Below, in pieces: positions 25,568-34,631 of a stretch of DNA of 64,000 nucleotides; the stretch's first letter is position 1, and each line of letters starts with the position of its first letter. Position numbers and translations under genes: made by a program. The notes beneath the pieces were generated by a model that saw nothing but the letters and a program-made list of their open reading frames with translations, had not been told where the DNA came from and searched no databases. Source of the stretch: Microvirga sp. (GTDB lineage Bacteria; Pseudomonadota; Alphaproteobacteria; Rhizobiales; Beijerinckiaceae); NCBI RefSeq assembly GCF_014699075.1, contig NZ_JACXAB010000018.1, forward strand, positions 1 through 64,000, in the 5' to 3' direction.

Positions 25568-27568
25568 TTAGGCGAATTCCAGGATCACGGCATCGACCGC
25601 GAGGCTGTCGCCTTCCTTGGCGTGGATCTTGGAGATGGTGCCGTCGCGCTCGGCGCGCAACACGTTCTCCATCTTCATGGCCTCGACGATGCACAGCGGC
25701 TCGCCGGCCTTGACCTCCTGGCCCTGGGCGACGCTGATCGCCTTCACCAGACCCGGCATCGGGCACAGCAGCTGCTTGCCCGTATCGGCCTCAAGCCGTT
25801 CCGGCATCAGGGCGGCGAGTTCCGCCTCGCGCCTGGTATAAACCTTGACCTCGGCGGATGCCCCCGCGTGGGACAGCGCGACGCCGTTGAGGATCGGCCG
25901 CACCTGCACGGCAATCGCTTCATTGCCTACTGTGCCGGTCCAGACCGGCTGGCCCGGCGCCCAGTCCGAGACGATCGGCCAGGCTTTTCCATCGATCACG
26001 ACAGCGAAGCCGCCGTCGATATCCTCAACCGTCACCTCATGGCGATCCTTGCCCAGCATGACCACGCGCTCGCGCTCGAAGCGCAGGCTGGCGGCAGAGC
26101 GCATCTGACCTGAAATGTGCCGCTTGCGCTCGTTCAGGATGTGGTCAATGGCGGCACCCACCGCCGCCATGCGCAGGGCCACCTCGCCTTCCGGTGCCGG
26201 TGCCTTGAACCCTTGCGGGAACTCTTCGGCGATGAAGCCCGTGGAGAGCTTGCCCGACTGCCAGCGCGGATGCTGCATCAGGGCCGTGAGGAACGGGATG
26301 TTGTGGCGGATGCCCTCGATGGCGAAGGCGTCGAGCGCCGTCGCCTGGGCCTCGATGGCTTGAAGGCGTGTCGGAGCATGGGTCACCAGCTTGGCGATCA
26401 TCGGATCGTAGTAGATCGAGATCTCGCCGCCCTCATACACGCCGGTGTCGTTGCGCACCGTCACGCCCCCCTGCACACCCTCGTTCGGCGGTCGGTAGGT
26501 GACGAGACGACCCGTGGAGGGCAGGAAGTTGCGCACGGGGTCTTCCGCATAGATGCGGCTTTCCACCGACCAGCCATTGAGCTTCACGTCCGACTGCGAG
26601 AGCCGCAGCTTCTCGCCGGCGGCCACCCGGATCATCTCCTCCACGAGGTCGATGCCGGTGATCATCTCGGTGACGGGGTGCTCCACCTGGAGGCGGGTGT
26701 TCATTTCGAGGAAGTAGAAGGACTTGTCCTGGCCTGCCACGAACTCCACCGTGCCGGCGGAATCGTAGCCCACGGCTTTGGCGAGCGCGACGGCCTGCTC
26801 GCCCATGAGGCGGCGGGTCTCCTCGTCGAGGAGCGGCGACGGCGCCTCCTCGACGACCTTCTGGTTGCGGCGCTGGATCGAACATTCGCGCTCGCCGAGA
26901 TAGATCACGTTGCCGTGCTTGTCGCCCAGCACTTGGATCTCGATGTGACGCGGATCGGTGATGAACTTCTCGATGAACACGCGGCTGTCGCCGAACGAGC
27001 TTGCCGCCTCCGACGTGGCGCGGGCAAAGCCCTCGGCCACCTCATCGGAGGAGTACGCAATGCGCATGCCCTTGCCGCCGCCGCCGGCAGACGCCTTGAT
27101 CATGACCGGATAGCCGATCTCATCGGCAATGGTCACCGCCTGCTCAGGCCCCTCGATGACGCCGAGATAGCCGGGTACGGTCGAGACCTTGGCGGCCGCC
27201 GCCGCTTTCTTCGATTCGATCTTGTCGCCCATGGCCGCGATGGCGCCGGGATTCGGGCCGATGAACACGATGCCGGCCTCAGCCAGGGCCTTCGGGAAGG
27301 CCTCGCGCTCGGACAGGAAGCCGTAGCCCGGATGGACCGCTTGGGCGCCCCTGGCCTTGCAAGCCTCGATGATCTTCTCGATCACCAGGTACGACTGGGC
27401 GGCAGCGGCCGGGCCTATATGCACGGCCTCGTCGGCCATCTCCACATGCAGCGCATCTCGGTCGGCATCGGAATAGACGGCAACCGTCTTGATGCCCATC
27501 CGCCGGGCGGTCTTGATGACCCGGCACGCGATTTCGCCCCGGTTGGCAATCAGGATCTTGTCGAACAT
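25568..27568 (-). CDS. pccA: Propionyl-CoA carboxylase, alpha (biotin carboxylase) subunit
   Basis: A 666-aa biotin-dependent subunit. The biotin-carboxylase part (1-445) shows KILIANRGEIACRVIKTARR, the ATP-grasp loop KASAGGGGKGMRIA, FIEKFITDPRHIEIQVLGD and EMNTRLQVEHPVTEMITG. A middle BT domain joins it to the biotinyl domain, with the carrier Lys in VEAMKMENVL and 'PMPGLVKAISV'. Length and the PccB gene about 5 kb upstream favour propionyl-CoA as substrate; methylcrotonyl-CoA is less likely although mccB in this window has no other partner. Feeds methylmalonyl-CoA formation. Confidence 0.92.
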   Translation of the reverse strand: MFDKILIANRGEIACRVIKTARRMGIKTVAVYSDADRDALHVEMADEAVHIGPAAAAQSYLVIEKIIEACKARGAQAVHPGYGFLSEREAFPKALAEAGIVFIGPNPGAIAAMGDKIESKKAAAAAKVSTVPGYLGVIEGPEQAVTIADEIGYPVMIKASAGGGGKGMRIAYSSDEVAEGFARATSEAASSFGDSRVFIEKFITDPRHIEIQVLGDKHGNVIYLGERECSIQRRNQKVVEEAPSPLLDEETRRLMGEQAVALAKAVGYDSAGTVEFVAGQDKSFYFLEMNTRLQVEHPVTEMITGIDLVEEMIRVAAGEKLRLSQSDVKLNGWSVESRIYAEDPVRNFLPSTGRLVTYRPPNEGVQGGVTVRNDTGVYEGGEISIYYDPMIAKLVTHAPTRLQAIEAQATALDAFAIEGIRHNIPFLTALMQHPRWQSGKLSTGFIAEEFPQGFKAPAPEGEVALRMAAVGAAIDHILNERKRHISGQMRSAASLRFERERVVMLGKDRHEVTVEDIDGGFAVVIDGKAWPIVSDWAPGQPVWTGTVGNEAIAVQVRPILNGVALSHAGASAEVKVYTRREAELAALMPERLEADTGKQLLCPMPGLVKAISVAQGQEVKAGEPLCIVEAMKMENVLRAERDGTISKIHAKEGDSLAVDAVILEFA

Positions 27569-27673
27569 GAACCCTCGAACGCTCCACCCAAAAACTAAGC
27601 CCCACCTCCGTTACTGCACATCGGTGCCTTGGGGAAGCGGGGCCTGGTTCAGCATTTAGCTTTAGAAGATAGG

Positions 27674-28087
27674 TCAGGCGGCGATCTGGGACAGCCTCGC
27701 CTGCTGGCGTCCGCGCATGATGAAGTCGAGGAGCGCCACGTCCACATGGCCGGCCTCGTCCAGGATGGCATAGGCGATGGCCATGGCATTGGGAGACGGC
27801 CCGCTGACCTCCAGGAGAGTCGCGAGCCAGAGAGCATCGTCGTTGCTGACCGCGCCGTGGGGGGCACGCTTCCAGACCACGAAATCGGCCACGAGCCTGG
27901 TCAGCGCCGCACCCCAACCCTCGACGGCGGTGACGATGCGGTCGAGGGCCAGCAGGGATTCGACCTCAAGACGGCTCGTAATTCCCCCGGACAGGATCTC
28001 GTCTTGGAGCATCGCCACGTCATCATCGCAGACATGTCCTCTCTCGGTGAGGCTGTCGATGAAATCGCGAAGTTGATCCTTCAACAT
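27674..28087 (-). CDS. Hypothetical helical protein, 137 aa
   Basis: The product starts MLKDQLRDFIDSLTERGHV and is predicted all-helical and acidic, with no signal or membrane segment. Segments such as 'CDDDVAMLQDEILSGG' and 'LLALDRIVTAVEGWG', with 'FVVWKRAPHGAVSNDDALWLATLL', look conserved-protein-like rather than random. I do not recognise a family. Start 28087 has GGGAG 9 nt upstream; the frame is open to 28156 with no support. It lies 105 nt upstream of pccA on the same strand. Confidence 0.7.
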   Translation of the reverse strand: MLKDQLRDFIDSLTERGHVCDDDVAMLQDEILSGGITSRLEVESLLALDRIVTAVEGWGAALTRLVADFVVWKRAPHGAVSNDDALWLATLLEVSGPSPNAMAIAYAILDEAGHVDVALLDFIMRGRQQARLSQIAA

Positions 28088-28405
28088 CCGTTTTGACTCC
28101 CGCCGGCTTTTCTTTTGAACAACGCCGGCTGATCGCTTGTGCGGGATGACATTCACATGGGCGGCAGGGCTAAACCGTTAACGCGACATGCTGAATCGCC
28201 GTTGAGGTTAAGCCTTGTTGAGACTCTTTGGTTGCCGGAATCTTGACGGATCGGATTTCTCAACGTTTGCGCGGATTTGCCAGGAGGGTCCTCCGAGCTT
28301 TGCATTCCCGCAAGGTCGCCCTTTCCACACTTCATCGCGGCCCGGTAGTACATATTTCCCTGTCAACGCAGCGCAATCCGCGCTTGCCCGTTAAGGAACG
28401 CACCT
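28088..28405. other. Intergenic region between divergent genes
   Basis: A 318-base stretch upstream of both the 137-aa protein gene and mhqO. The base composition is slightly richer in A+T near 28195-28260. I see no inverted repeat over 7 bp, no RNA gene and no convincing reading frame. Promoters of the two divergent genes should be here. Confidence 0.5.
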
Positions 28406-29335
28406 ATGCGGCACCACGGCATTCATCACGTCACCGCCATTGCAGGCCCTGCCCGTCGCAACCTCGATTTCTACACCCGCGCGCTCGGCCTGCGCCTCGT
28501 CAAGAAGACCGTCAACTTCGACGATCCCGGCACGTACCACCTCTATTTCGGCGACAGCCTCGGCCAGCCCGGCTCGATCCTCACCTTCTTCCCCTGGGAG
28601 CACGTGGCGCCGGGACGCAACGGCGTCGGCACCACGCAGGAGACGGCTTTCCGTGTTCCTGAGGGTTCTTTGGGGTTCTGGATGCACCGTTTCATCGAGC
28701 AGGGCGTCGAGCACGGCACCGTGGAGAAGCGCTTCGGCCAGAGCGTGCTGACCTTCAAGGACCCGCACGGCACGAGCCTTTCCCTCGTCGGCATTCCGAA
28801 TGCCGAGACCGAGGAAGCTTGGAACGTGGACGGCATCCCGGCCGAGCATGCGATCCGCGGGCTGGAGGGCGTCACTCTCCTCGTCGATAACGGCGAGCGG
28901 ACGGGCGCAATCCTGACGGATGTGTTCGGCTTTGCCGAGACAGCCCGTGAGGGCTCCCTCGTGCGCTACAAGACCGATGCGCTCATGGGCAGCACGGTCG
29001 ACATCCGCTCGGCCGGCGGCTTCCTGCCGGGCCGGATGGGCGGCGGCTCCGTGCATCACGTGGCCTTCCGCGCCAAGGACGATGCCGACCAGGAGGAGAT
29101 GGTGAGAAAGCTTGCCGAAGCCCATGGCCTCCAGACCACGGAGCAGAAGGACCGCAACTATTTCCGGTCCGTCTATTTCCGCGAGCCGGGCGGCATCCTG
29201 TTCGAGATCGCCACCGACGAGCCGGGCTTCGCCGCAGACGAGGCGCAGGAGCGTCTCGGTGCCGAGCTGAAGCTTCCGGCGTTCCTGGAAGCGCGCCGGA
29301 GCGATATCGAGGCTCGGCTGCCTGAGTTGGCGTGA
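28406..29335 (+). CDS. mhqO: Ring-cleaving dioxygenase, MhqO/glyoxalase type
   Basis: A 309-aa protein with two vicinal-oxygen-chelate modules. Metal ligands are visible as His in GIHHVTAIAG (residue 8 region), His in GGSVHHVAFRA (second module) and Glu in GGILFEIATD near the C-terminus. It matches MhqO/PcpA-type dioxygenases acting on hydroquinones. The next gene is an MhqD-like hydrolase, a combination known from quinone-resistance operons in Bacillus. AAGGAA precedes ATG 28406. No MarR-type repressor such as MhqR lies beside it. Confidence 0.88.
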   Translation: MRHHGIHHVTAIAGPARRNLDFYTRALGLRLVKKTVNFDDPGTYHLYFGDSLGQPGSILTFFPWEHVAPGRNGVGTTQETAFRVPEGSLGFWMHRFIEQGVEHGTVEKRFGQSVLTFKDPHGTSLSLVGIPNAETEEAWNVDGIPAEHAIRGLEGVTLLVDNGERTGAILTDVFGFAETAREGSLVRYKTDALMGSTVDIRSAGGFLPGRMGGGSVHHVAFRAKDDADQEEMVRKLAEAHGLQTTEQKDRNYFRSVYFREPGGILFEIATDEPGFAADEAQERLGAELKLPAFLEARRSDIEARLPELA

Positions 29336-29345
29336 GCCGCCAGAA

Positions 29346-29540
29346 ACCCTCTCCCCACTCCAGATCGGGTGTTCCCGATCTGGACATTCCAAGTGCCCAA
29401 GTCGGAAACATCCGACTTGGGTGCAGGAGAGGGTGGCGAACAAAGCGAGCCGGGAGAGGGGCAGTTGATGACAAACACACAGCCCCTCTCCCACCCTGCT
29501 GCGCAGGGCACCCTCTCCCGCTTCGGGGAGAGGGAAAGGA
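29346..29540. repeat. Multi-hairpin intergenic element between mhqO and mhqD
   Basis: The element contains CCAGATCGGG/CCCGATCTGG (29360-29369 and 29374-29383) and CCCAAGTCGGA/TCCGACTTGGG (29396-29406 and 29411-29421), bracketed by repeated CCCTCTCC/GGAGAGGG strings. It nearly fills the 212-nt gap inside a likely operon. Confidence 0.75.
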
Positions 29541-29547
29541 GAACCCC

Positions 29548-30156
29548 ATGACCGAACTGTCCTTCATCCACCGCTACGAACCCGCCGCGGACCCGTCCCG
29601 TCCGCCTCTCCTGCTGCTCCACGGCACGGGTGGCGACGAGAACGACCTTCTCGGTCTCGGCCGCATGATCTCCCCCGGCTCCGCCCTGCTCTCCCCGCGC
29701 GGCAAGATCCTGGAGAACGGCATGCCTCGCTTCTTCCGACGGCTCGCCGAGGGCGTGTTCGACGAAGAGGACGTGCGTTTTCGCGCGAACGAGCTTGCGG
29801 ATTTCGTCGCCGAGGCGCGCAAGGCTTACGGGCTTGAGGCCCCGATCGCGGTCGGCTTCTCCAATGGCGCCAACATCGCCGCCGCCATGCTGATGCTGCG
29901 TCCGGAGACATTGGCCGGCGCGGCGCTGCTGCGGGCCATAGTGCCGCTGTCCCAGGCTCCCGACGTTGATCTTGCGGGCAAGCGGGTGCTGATGATCTCG
30001 GGCGCCATGGACCCGATCATTCCGGCGGAGAACGCGAAGCGCCTCGCCGCGTCTTTGTCTGCATGCGGCGCCGAGGTCCAGCACGAGATCCTGCCTTCAG
30101 GTCACAACCTGTCGCAGACGGATCTGCAGCTGCTGGCGAGGTGGTTTGCCGAATAG
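29548..30156 (+). CDS. mhqD: Alpha/beta hydrolase, MhqD-like carboxylesterase
   Basis: A 202-aa cytoplasmic hydrolase of the phospholipase/carboxylesterase group. The oxyanion region is LLLLHGTGGDENDLLGLG, the family-specific stretch is LSPRGKILENGMPRFFRRLA, the nucleophile elbow is AVGFSNGANIAAA, the catalytic Asp is in MISGAMDPIIP, and the His is in LPSGHNLSQ. In Bacillus the homologue is induced with the hydroquinone dioxygenase. Start 29548 has AAAGGAGAA upstream; the in-frame extension to 29332 runs through a repeat and is rejected. Confidence 0.88.
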   Translation: MTELSFIHRYEPAADPSRPPLLLLHGTGGDENDLLGLGRMISPGSALLSPRGKILENGMPRFFRRLAEGVFDEEDVRFRANELADFVAEARKAYGLEAPIAVGFSNGANIAAAMLMLRPETLAGAALLRAIVPLSQAPDVDLAGKRVLMISGAMDPIIPAENAKRLAASLSACGAEVQHEILPSGHNLSQTDLQLLARWFAE

Positions 30157-30171
30157 CGACTGTTAGAGTTC

Positions 30172-30314
30172 CACTGTCATTCCGGGGCGCCGCAGGCGAG
30201 CCCGGAATCCATAAACACGACGTGTCAGAAAAAGACGATTAGCGTCGCACTATTCCTTGCACCGTTAGCGGTTATGGATCCCGGGCTCCGCTACGCGGCC
30301 CCGGAATGACAGTG
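30172..30314. repeat. 143-bp palindromic element with 17-bp inverted ends
   Basis: CACTGTCATTCCGGGGC (30172-30188) and GCCCCGGAATGACAGTG (30298-30314) are perfect inverted arms. Inner arms GAGCCCGGAATCCATAA and TTATGGATCCCGGGCTC pair with one mismatch. The fold is a long cruciform or RNA hairpin. Confidence 0.8.
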
Positions 30315-30333
30315 AGGCATGCTGTCCACCGTC

Positions 30334-30356
30334 ATGGCCGGGCTCGTCCCGGCCAT
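30334..30356. repeat. Short palindrome ATGGCCGGG/CCCGGCCAT
   Basis: Nine-base arms at 30334-30342 and 30348-30356 with a 5-nt loop, directly after the 143-bp element and before the stop of the convergent gene. The same core (ATGGCCGGGAC and GACGGCCAT) recurs inside the element at 6952-7078. Confidence 0.6.
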
Positions 30357-30363
30357 CCACGTC

Positions 30364-31443
30364 TTAGGACGCGGCAAGAATCCCCGTCTCGAAGAACCGT
30401 TCCATCGCCTCCTCGGCGGCCTTGATGCAGATGCCACGGCATTCGAGCCAGGCGTCGTCGAAATGCGTGCTGCGGTAGCGCTCGCCGGAATCGCACAGGA
30501 GCGTCACGACGGAGCCCGTCTCGCCGTTCTTCACCATCTCACCGACGATCTGCGCCACGGCCCAGAGATTGGTGCCCGTGGAGCCGCCGCAGGAGCGGCC
30601 GATGCGGCGCGAGAGCACCCGCGCCGCCGCGATGCTCGCCGCATCAGGCACTGCAAAAGCGCGGTCGATGAGGTCCGGCACGAAGGAGGGCTCGCACCGT
30701 GGGCGGCCAATGCCCTCGATCACAGAAGGAGGGCCTGACACGGTGCAGACCTGCCGGTCCGCCAGATGCCGGTGGAACACGGAGGCCTCGGGATCGGCCA
30801 GGCACAGCCGCGTCGGTAGGCGGCGGTAGCGGATGTAGCGCCCGAGCGTCGCCGAAGTGCCGCCGGTGCCCGCTCCCACGACGATCCAGCTCGGGATCGG
30901 ATGCTCCTCATGGGCCATCTGGCTGAAGATGGATTCGGCGATGTTGTTGTTGCCGCGCCAGTCCGTCGCCCGCTCAGCATAGGTGAACTGGTCCATGTAA
31001 TGCCCGCCGAGTTCCTCGGCCAGCCGCGCGCTCTCCGCATACATCTCGGCAGGTGAATCCACGAAATGGCTCTCGCCGCCGTAGAAGGCGATCTGTGCGA
31101 TCTTCTCGGCGGAAGTAGAGCGCGGCATCACGGCGATAAAGCGCAGGCCCAGCATGCGGGCGAAATAGGCCTCCGACACCGCGGTTGACCCGCTCGACGC
31201 CTCGATGATCGTCGTCTCCGGCCCGATCCAGCCGTTGCACAGCCCATACAGAAACAGCGACCGCGCCAGCCGGTGCTTCAGGCTGCCCGAGGGATGGGTC
31301 GATTCATCCTTGAGATAGAGCTCGACACCCGGCACCGCCGGCAGCGGCACGCGCAGCAGATGCGTATCCGACGAACGGTTGAAATCCGCCTCGATGATCT
31401 GGATGGCGGTGGAGACCCAGGAGCGGGTGGAGGACGTGTTCAT
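30364..31443 (-). CDS. PLP-dependent cysteine synthase-family enzyme (Cds1-like)
   Basis: A 359-aa fold-type II PLP enzyme. The Schiff-base Lys is in [11 protein letters not shown], the phosphate loop is [19 protein letters not shown], and the substrate loop is [18 protein letters not shown], followed by the C-terminal GSTGTNLWA. The long form and the spacing fit the group that includes Cds1-type cysteine desulfhydrases rather than CysK/CysM, so H2S release from cysteine is a reasonable guess. Start 31443 (MNTSSTRSW) was preferred to an upstream frame beginning MRRCPV. Divergent from the esterase gene. Confidence 0.82.
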   Translation of the reverse strand: MNTSSTRSWVSTAIQIIEADFNRSSDTHLLRVPLPAVPGVELYLKDESTHPSGSLKHRLARSLFLYGLCNGWIGPETTIIEASSGSTAVSEAYFARMLGLRFIAVMPRSTSAEKIAQIAFYGGESHFVDSPAEMYAESARLAEELGGHYMDQFTYAERATDWRGNNNIAESIFSQMAHEEHPIPSWIVVGAGTGGTSATLGRYIRYRRLPTRLCLADPEASVFHRHLADRQVCTVSGPPSVIEGIGRPRCEPSFVPDLIDRAFAVPDAASIAAARVLSRRIGRSCGGSTGTNLWAVAQIVGEMVKNGETGSVVTLLCDSGERYRSTHFDDAWLECRGICIKAAEEAMERFFETGILAAS

Positions 31444-31582
31444 GGAACGCTTGGTAAGTGGGACCGGGCAGCGACGCAAGGACCTGACTGACCCATAACA
31501 CGCATCATTCGAATGCTACGATTGCCCCAACGTCATCAGGCGCTAGGTTTCAGTGTCCTACCAAACCAGCCGTGAGGACGCC

Positions 31583-32461
31583 ATGAGACTACCACAAGCC
31601 CTGAGCAGGATTGCCGTTGCGCTGGCCGCGACGATGGCCGCCTGGACGGCCGATGCAGGCACCGTCGTGTCGCAGAAGTTCCAGTCTCCCACGCTCAAGC
31701 GCGATTGGGTCTACAACGTCTACCTTCCGGACGGCTACGAGAGTGGCAGGCTGCGCTATCCGGTGATGTATCTCCTGCACGGCAATGGCGGCGATGAAAA
31801 CGAATGGGTCGCCAAGGGCGAGGCTCAGAAGACCATCGACCGGCTCATCGCCGACGGCTTGATGCCCCCGGCGGTCGTGATCCTCCCCTCGGCCACGACC
31901 ACTTGGTATGTTGATCGTAAAGAGCCGATGGAGACGGCCTTCATGAAGGACCTGATGCCGGAGGTCGAAGGCAAGTTCCGCATCATGAACGACCGCATGG
32001 GCCGCGTCATCGGCGGCGTCTCCATGGGCGGCTACGGCTCGCTCCGCTTCGCTCTCAAGAACCCGGAGATGTTCGCGGCCGTCGCGTTGGTGAGCCCCGC
32101 CATCTATGTTCCGGAACCGCCGGAAACGTCCTCGGCCCGTCGGGTCGGCGTGTTCGGTGAGCAGCAATACGACCCCGAGACCTGGAAGTCCTTGAACTAC
32201 CCGACGCTGATCGATGCCTTCCTGGCGAAGAAGATCAGCATGCCGGTGCATTTCAGCTCAGGCGACCATGACGAGTTCCAGATCGAGTATCACGCCACCA
32301 ACCTCTATAAGGTCTGGCGTGACAACAAGATTCCTGCCGAACTCCGGGTGATCGACGGTGCGCACAACTGGGATACGTTCAAGCAGCTCCTGCCTGATGC
32401 GATGCGCTACGTGTTTCAGACGGTCAGGCGGCCTGAACTCGTGAACGGGGCATCGCAGTAA
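31583..32461 (+). CDS. Secreted esterase (esterase D/PF00756 type)
   Basis: The 292-aa product has a Sec signal peptide (to about residue 23, AAWTADAG) and an alpha/beta-hydrolase domain. Motifs are YPVMYLLHGNGGDENEW, the nucleophile elbow GGVSMGGYGSLRFAL, SGDHDEFQIEYHA with a candidate acid, and the catalytic His in IDGAHNWDTFKQ. It resembles tributyrin- or feruloyl-type esterases acting in the periplasm. Start 31583 has GAGGA just upstream. A strong terminator follows. Confidence 0.88.
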   Translation: MRLPQALSRIAVALAATMAAWTADAGTVVSQKFQSPTLKRDWVYNVYLPDGYESGRLRYPVMYLLHGNGGDENEWVAKGEAQKTIDRLIADGLMPPAVVILPSATTTWYVDRKEPMETAFMKDLMPEVEGKFRIMNDRMGRVIGGVSMGGYGSLRFALKNPEMFAAVALVSPAIYVPEPPETSSARRVGVFGEQQYDPETWKSLNYPTLIDAFLAKKISMPVHFSSGDHDEFQIEYHATNLYKVWRDNKIPAELRVIDGAHNWDTFKQLLPDAMRYVFQTVRRPELVNGASQ

Positions 32462-32486
32462 GAGGTGTTAGGACACCTCTGCAAAG

Positions 32487-32514
32487 AAGCCCCGGTTAAA
32501 AGCCGGGGCTTTTT
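32487..32514 (+). terminator. Rho-independent terminator, bidirectional
   Basis: AAGCCCCGG (32487-32495) and CCGGGGCTT (32503-32511) with a 7-nt loop and TTTTT after it. It stands between the convergent esterase and pccB genes. Confidence 0.88.
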
Positions 32515-32520
32515 AGTGCG

Positions 32521-34053
32521 TTAGAGCGGAATGTTGTCGTGCTTCTTCCAGGGCCGCTCGGTCTCCTTGTGCCGCAGCATCGCCAAGGCCCGCGCGATAC
32601 GCCGCCGGGTCGAATGCGGCATGATCACCTCGTCGATGTAACCCCGCTCGGCCGCCACGAAGGGTGACATGAAGCGGTCCTCGTATTCCTTGGTGCGGGC
32701 CGCGATCTTCTCCGCATCGCCGATGTCCTGCCGGAAGATGATCTCCACCGCGCCCTTGGCGCCCATCACGGCGATCTGCGCGGTGGGCCAGGCGTAGTTC
32801 ACGTCGCCGCCGATGTGCTTTGACGCCATCACGTCATAGGCGCCGCCGAAGGCTTTTCGCGTGATCACGGTGACCAGCGGCACGGTGGCTTCGGAATAGG
32901 CGAAGAGCAGCTTGGCGCCGTGCTTGATCAGGCCGCCGTATTCCTGAGCCGTGCCCGGCAGGAAGCCCGGCACGTCCTCGAAGGTGACGATCGGGATGTT
33001 GAAGGCATCGCAGAAGCGCACGAAGCGGGCCGCCTTGCGGGAGGCATCCGCGTCGAGCACGCCGGCCAGAACCATGGGCTGGTTGGCCACGATCCCCACC
33101 GTGCGGCCCTCGACGCGACCGAAGCCGGTGATGATGTTCTTGGCGTAAGCTTCCTGGATCTCGAAGAAGTCGGCCTCGTCCACGACCTTCAGGATCAGCT
33201 CCTTCATGTCGTAGGGCTTGTTCGGGTTGTCCGGGATCAGGGTGTCGAGGCTGTCGTCGACGCGAGCCGGATCGTCGAAGCTCGGGATCTCCGGCACGCC
33301 GTCCATGTTGTTGGCGGGCAGGAAGTCGATGAGGCGGCGCACCTGAAGCAGCGCCTCCACGTCGTTGTCATAGGCGCCGTCGGCCACCGACGACTTGGTG
33401 GTGTGGACCTTGGCGCCGCCGAGCTCCTCCGAGGTCACGGTCTCGTTGGTGACGGTCTTCACCACGTCGGGGCCGGTGACGAACATGTAGGAGCGGTCGC
33501 GCACCATGAAGATGAAGTCGGTCATGGCCGGCGAGTAGACGTCGCCGCCCGCGCACGGGCCCATGATCACCGAGATTTGCGGGATCACGCCCGAGGCGAT
33601 CACGTTGCGCTTGAACACCTCGCCATAGCCGCCGAGCGCCGCGACGCCCTCCTGGATGCGGGCGCCGCCCGCATCGAACAGGCCGACGATGGGCGCGCGC
33701 ATCTTCAGCGCCATGTCCTGGATCTTGGTGATCTTCTGGGCATGGGCCTCGGAGAGCGAGCCGCCGAAGACGGTGAAATCCTTGGCGAAGACGAAGACGG
33801 TCCGCCCGTTGACCGTGCCCCAGCCGGTCACGACGCCATCGCCCGGGATCTTGGCCTTGTCCATGCCGAAATCGGTGGAGCGGTGCTCCACGAACATGTC
33901 GAACTCCTCGAAGGAACCCTTGTCGAGCAGGAGCTCGATGCGCTCGCGGGCGGTGAGCTTGCCACGGGCGTGCTGCGCTTCGATGCGCTTTGCGCCGCCG
34001 CCGAGGCGGGCCTGTGCGCGCCGCTCCTCAAGCCGTTCGAGCATGTCTTTCAT
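32521..34053 (-). CDS. pccB: Propionyl-CoA carboxylase, beta (carboxyltransferase) subunit
   Basis: A 510-aa carboxyltransferase. It begins [17 protein letters not shown] and shows [30 protein letters not shown], the N-half '[22 protein letters not shown]' and [16 protein letters not shown], and the C-half [20 protein letters not shown] and '[23 protein letters not shown]'. These are typical of propionyl-CoA carboxylase and distinguish it from MccB. It pairs with PccA encoded about 5 kb downstream on the same strand, with unrelated divergent genes between. Confidence 0.94.
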   Translation of the reverse strand: MKDMLERLEERRAQARLGGGAKRIEAQHARGKLTARERIELLLDKGSFEEFDMFVEHRSTDFGMDKAKIPGDGVVTGWGTVNGRTVFVFAKDFTVFGGSLSEAHAQKITKIQDMALKMRAPIVGLFDAGGARIQEGVAALGGYGEVFKRNVIASGVIPQISVIMGPCAGGDVYSPAMTDFIFMVRDRSYMFVTGPDVVKTVTNETVTSEELGGAKVHTTKSSVADGAYDNDVEALLQVRRLIDFLPANNMDGVPEIPSFDDPARVDDSLDTLIPDNPNKPYDMKELILKVVDEADFFEIQEAYAKNIITGFGRVEGRTVGIVANQPMVLAGVLDADASRKAARFVRFCDAFNIPIVTFEDVPGFLPGTAQEYGGLIKHGAKLLFAYSEATVPLVTVITRKAFGGAYDVMASKHIGGDVNYAWPTAQIAVMGAKGAVEIIFRQDIGDAEKIAARTKEYEDRFMSPFVAAERGYIDEVIMPHSTRRRIARALAMLRHKETERPWKKHDNIPL

Positions 34054-34206
34054 GGCTGGACCCTGACTCCCGGGGAAAATGATCCCCCGCTTAGCACAGC
34101 CGTGGCTGTGTCAAAATCCCACTATGGGTGTGTGCTCCACAGCACTTCACAGACCGGGCGGAGCCGTTTAGGACTGAAGCACTGTTACGTTACAACGGGG
34201 CTGAAC

Positions 34207-34581
34207 ATGAACAAGACCAAGCTTGCGGCTGTCGCCGTGTCCCTCTCGCTCCTGGCGGCCGGCTGCGCCAGCCGCTCTGAGGACGTGGGAGCGGCTTATG
34301 TGTCGCCGGTTACCTACCAGAGCTACAACTGCAAGGAATTGAGCCTTGAGGCTCAGCGGGTCAGCAGCGCGGCTGCCGCCGCTGCCGGCGCTCAGGACTC
34401 CCAGCGGACCAAGGATGCGGTCGCCACGACGGCCGCCGTCGTCATCTTCTGGCCGGCAGCCTTCCTCGTGGGCGGCGACAATGCCAAGACCGCGGAACTC
34501 GCCAACCTTAAGGGCCAGATGCAGGCCATCGAGGCTGCTTCGATCCAGAAGAAGTGCGGGATCACCTTCCAGCGCGCCTAA
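34207..34581 (+). CDS. Small lipoprotein
   Basis: The 124-aa product has a lipobox (SLSLLAAGC, Cys at about residue 19) and a short envelope domain: 'VTYQSYNCKELSLEAQRVSS', an Ala-rich turn, a hydrophobic stretch VVIFWPAAFLVGGD, and 'LANLKGQMQAIEAASIQKKCG'. The layout, with a helix, a buried hydrophobic hairpin and a last helix ending in KKC, is common among short alphaproteobacterial lipoproteins of unknown function. It is divergent from pccB and ends at a strong terminator. Confidence 0.8.
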   Translation: MNKTKLAAVAVSLSLLAAGCASRSEDVGAAYVSPVTYQSYNCKELSLEAQRVSSAAAAAAGAQDSQRTKDAVATTAAVVIFWPAAFLVGGDNAKTAELANLKGQMQAIEAASIQKKCGITFQRA

Positions 34582-34596
34582 GGGTGTGAGGTTCAG

Positions 34597-34631
34597 AAGC
34601 CGCCGGTGCCCAGAGCACCGGCGGCTTTTTC
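34597..34631. terminator. Bidirectional terminator
   Basis: AAGCCGCCGGTGC (34597-34609) and GCACCGGCGGCTT (34615-34627) form a perfect 13-bp stem with a 5-nt loop and a T tract. It serves the convergent lipoprotein and ATP12 genes. Confidence 0.9.

Noticed and set aside
26117-27598. 493-codon plus-strand frame opposite pccA
   Set aside because: Antisense shadow of PccA, whose motifs are complete on the minus strand.
32920-34206. Long N-terminal extension of the small lipoprotein gene, opposite pccB
   Set aside because: The extension mirrors pccB codons; the lipoprotein signal begins at 34207, which must be the real start.
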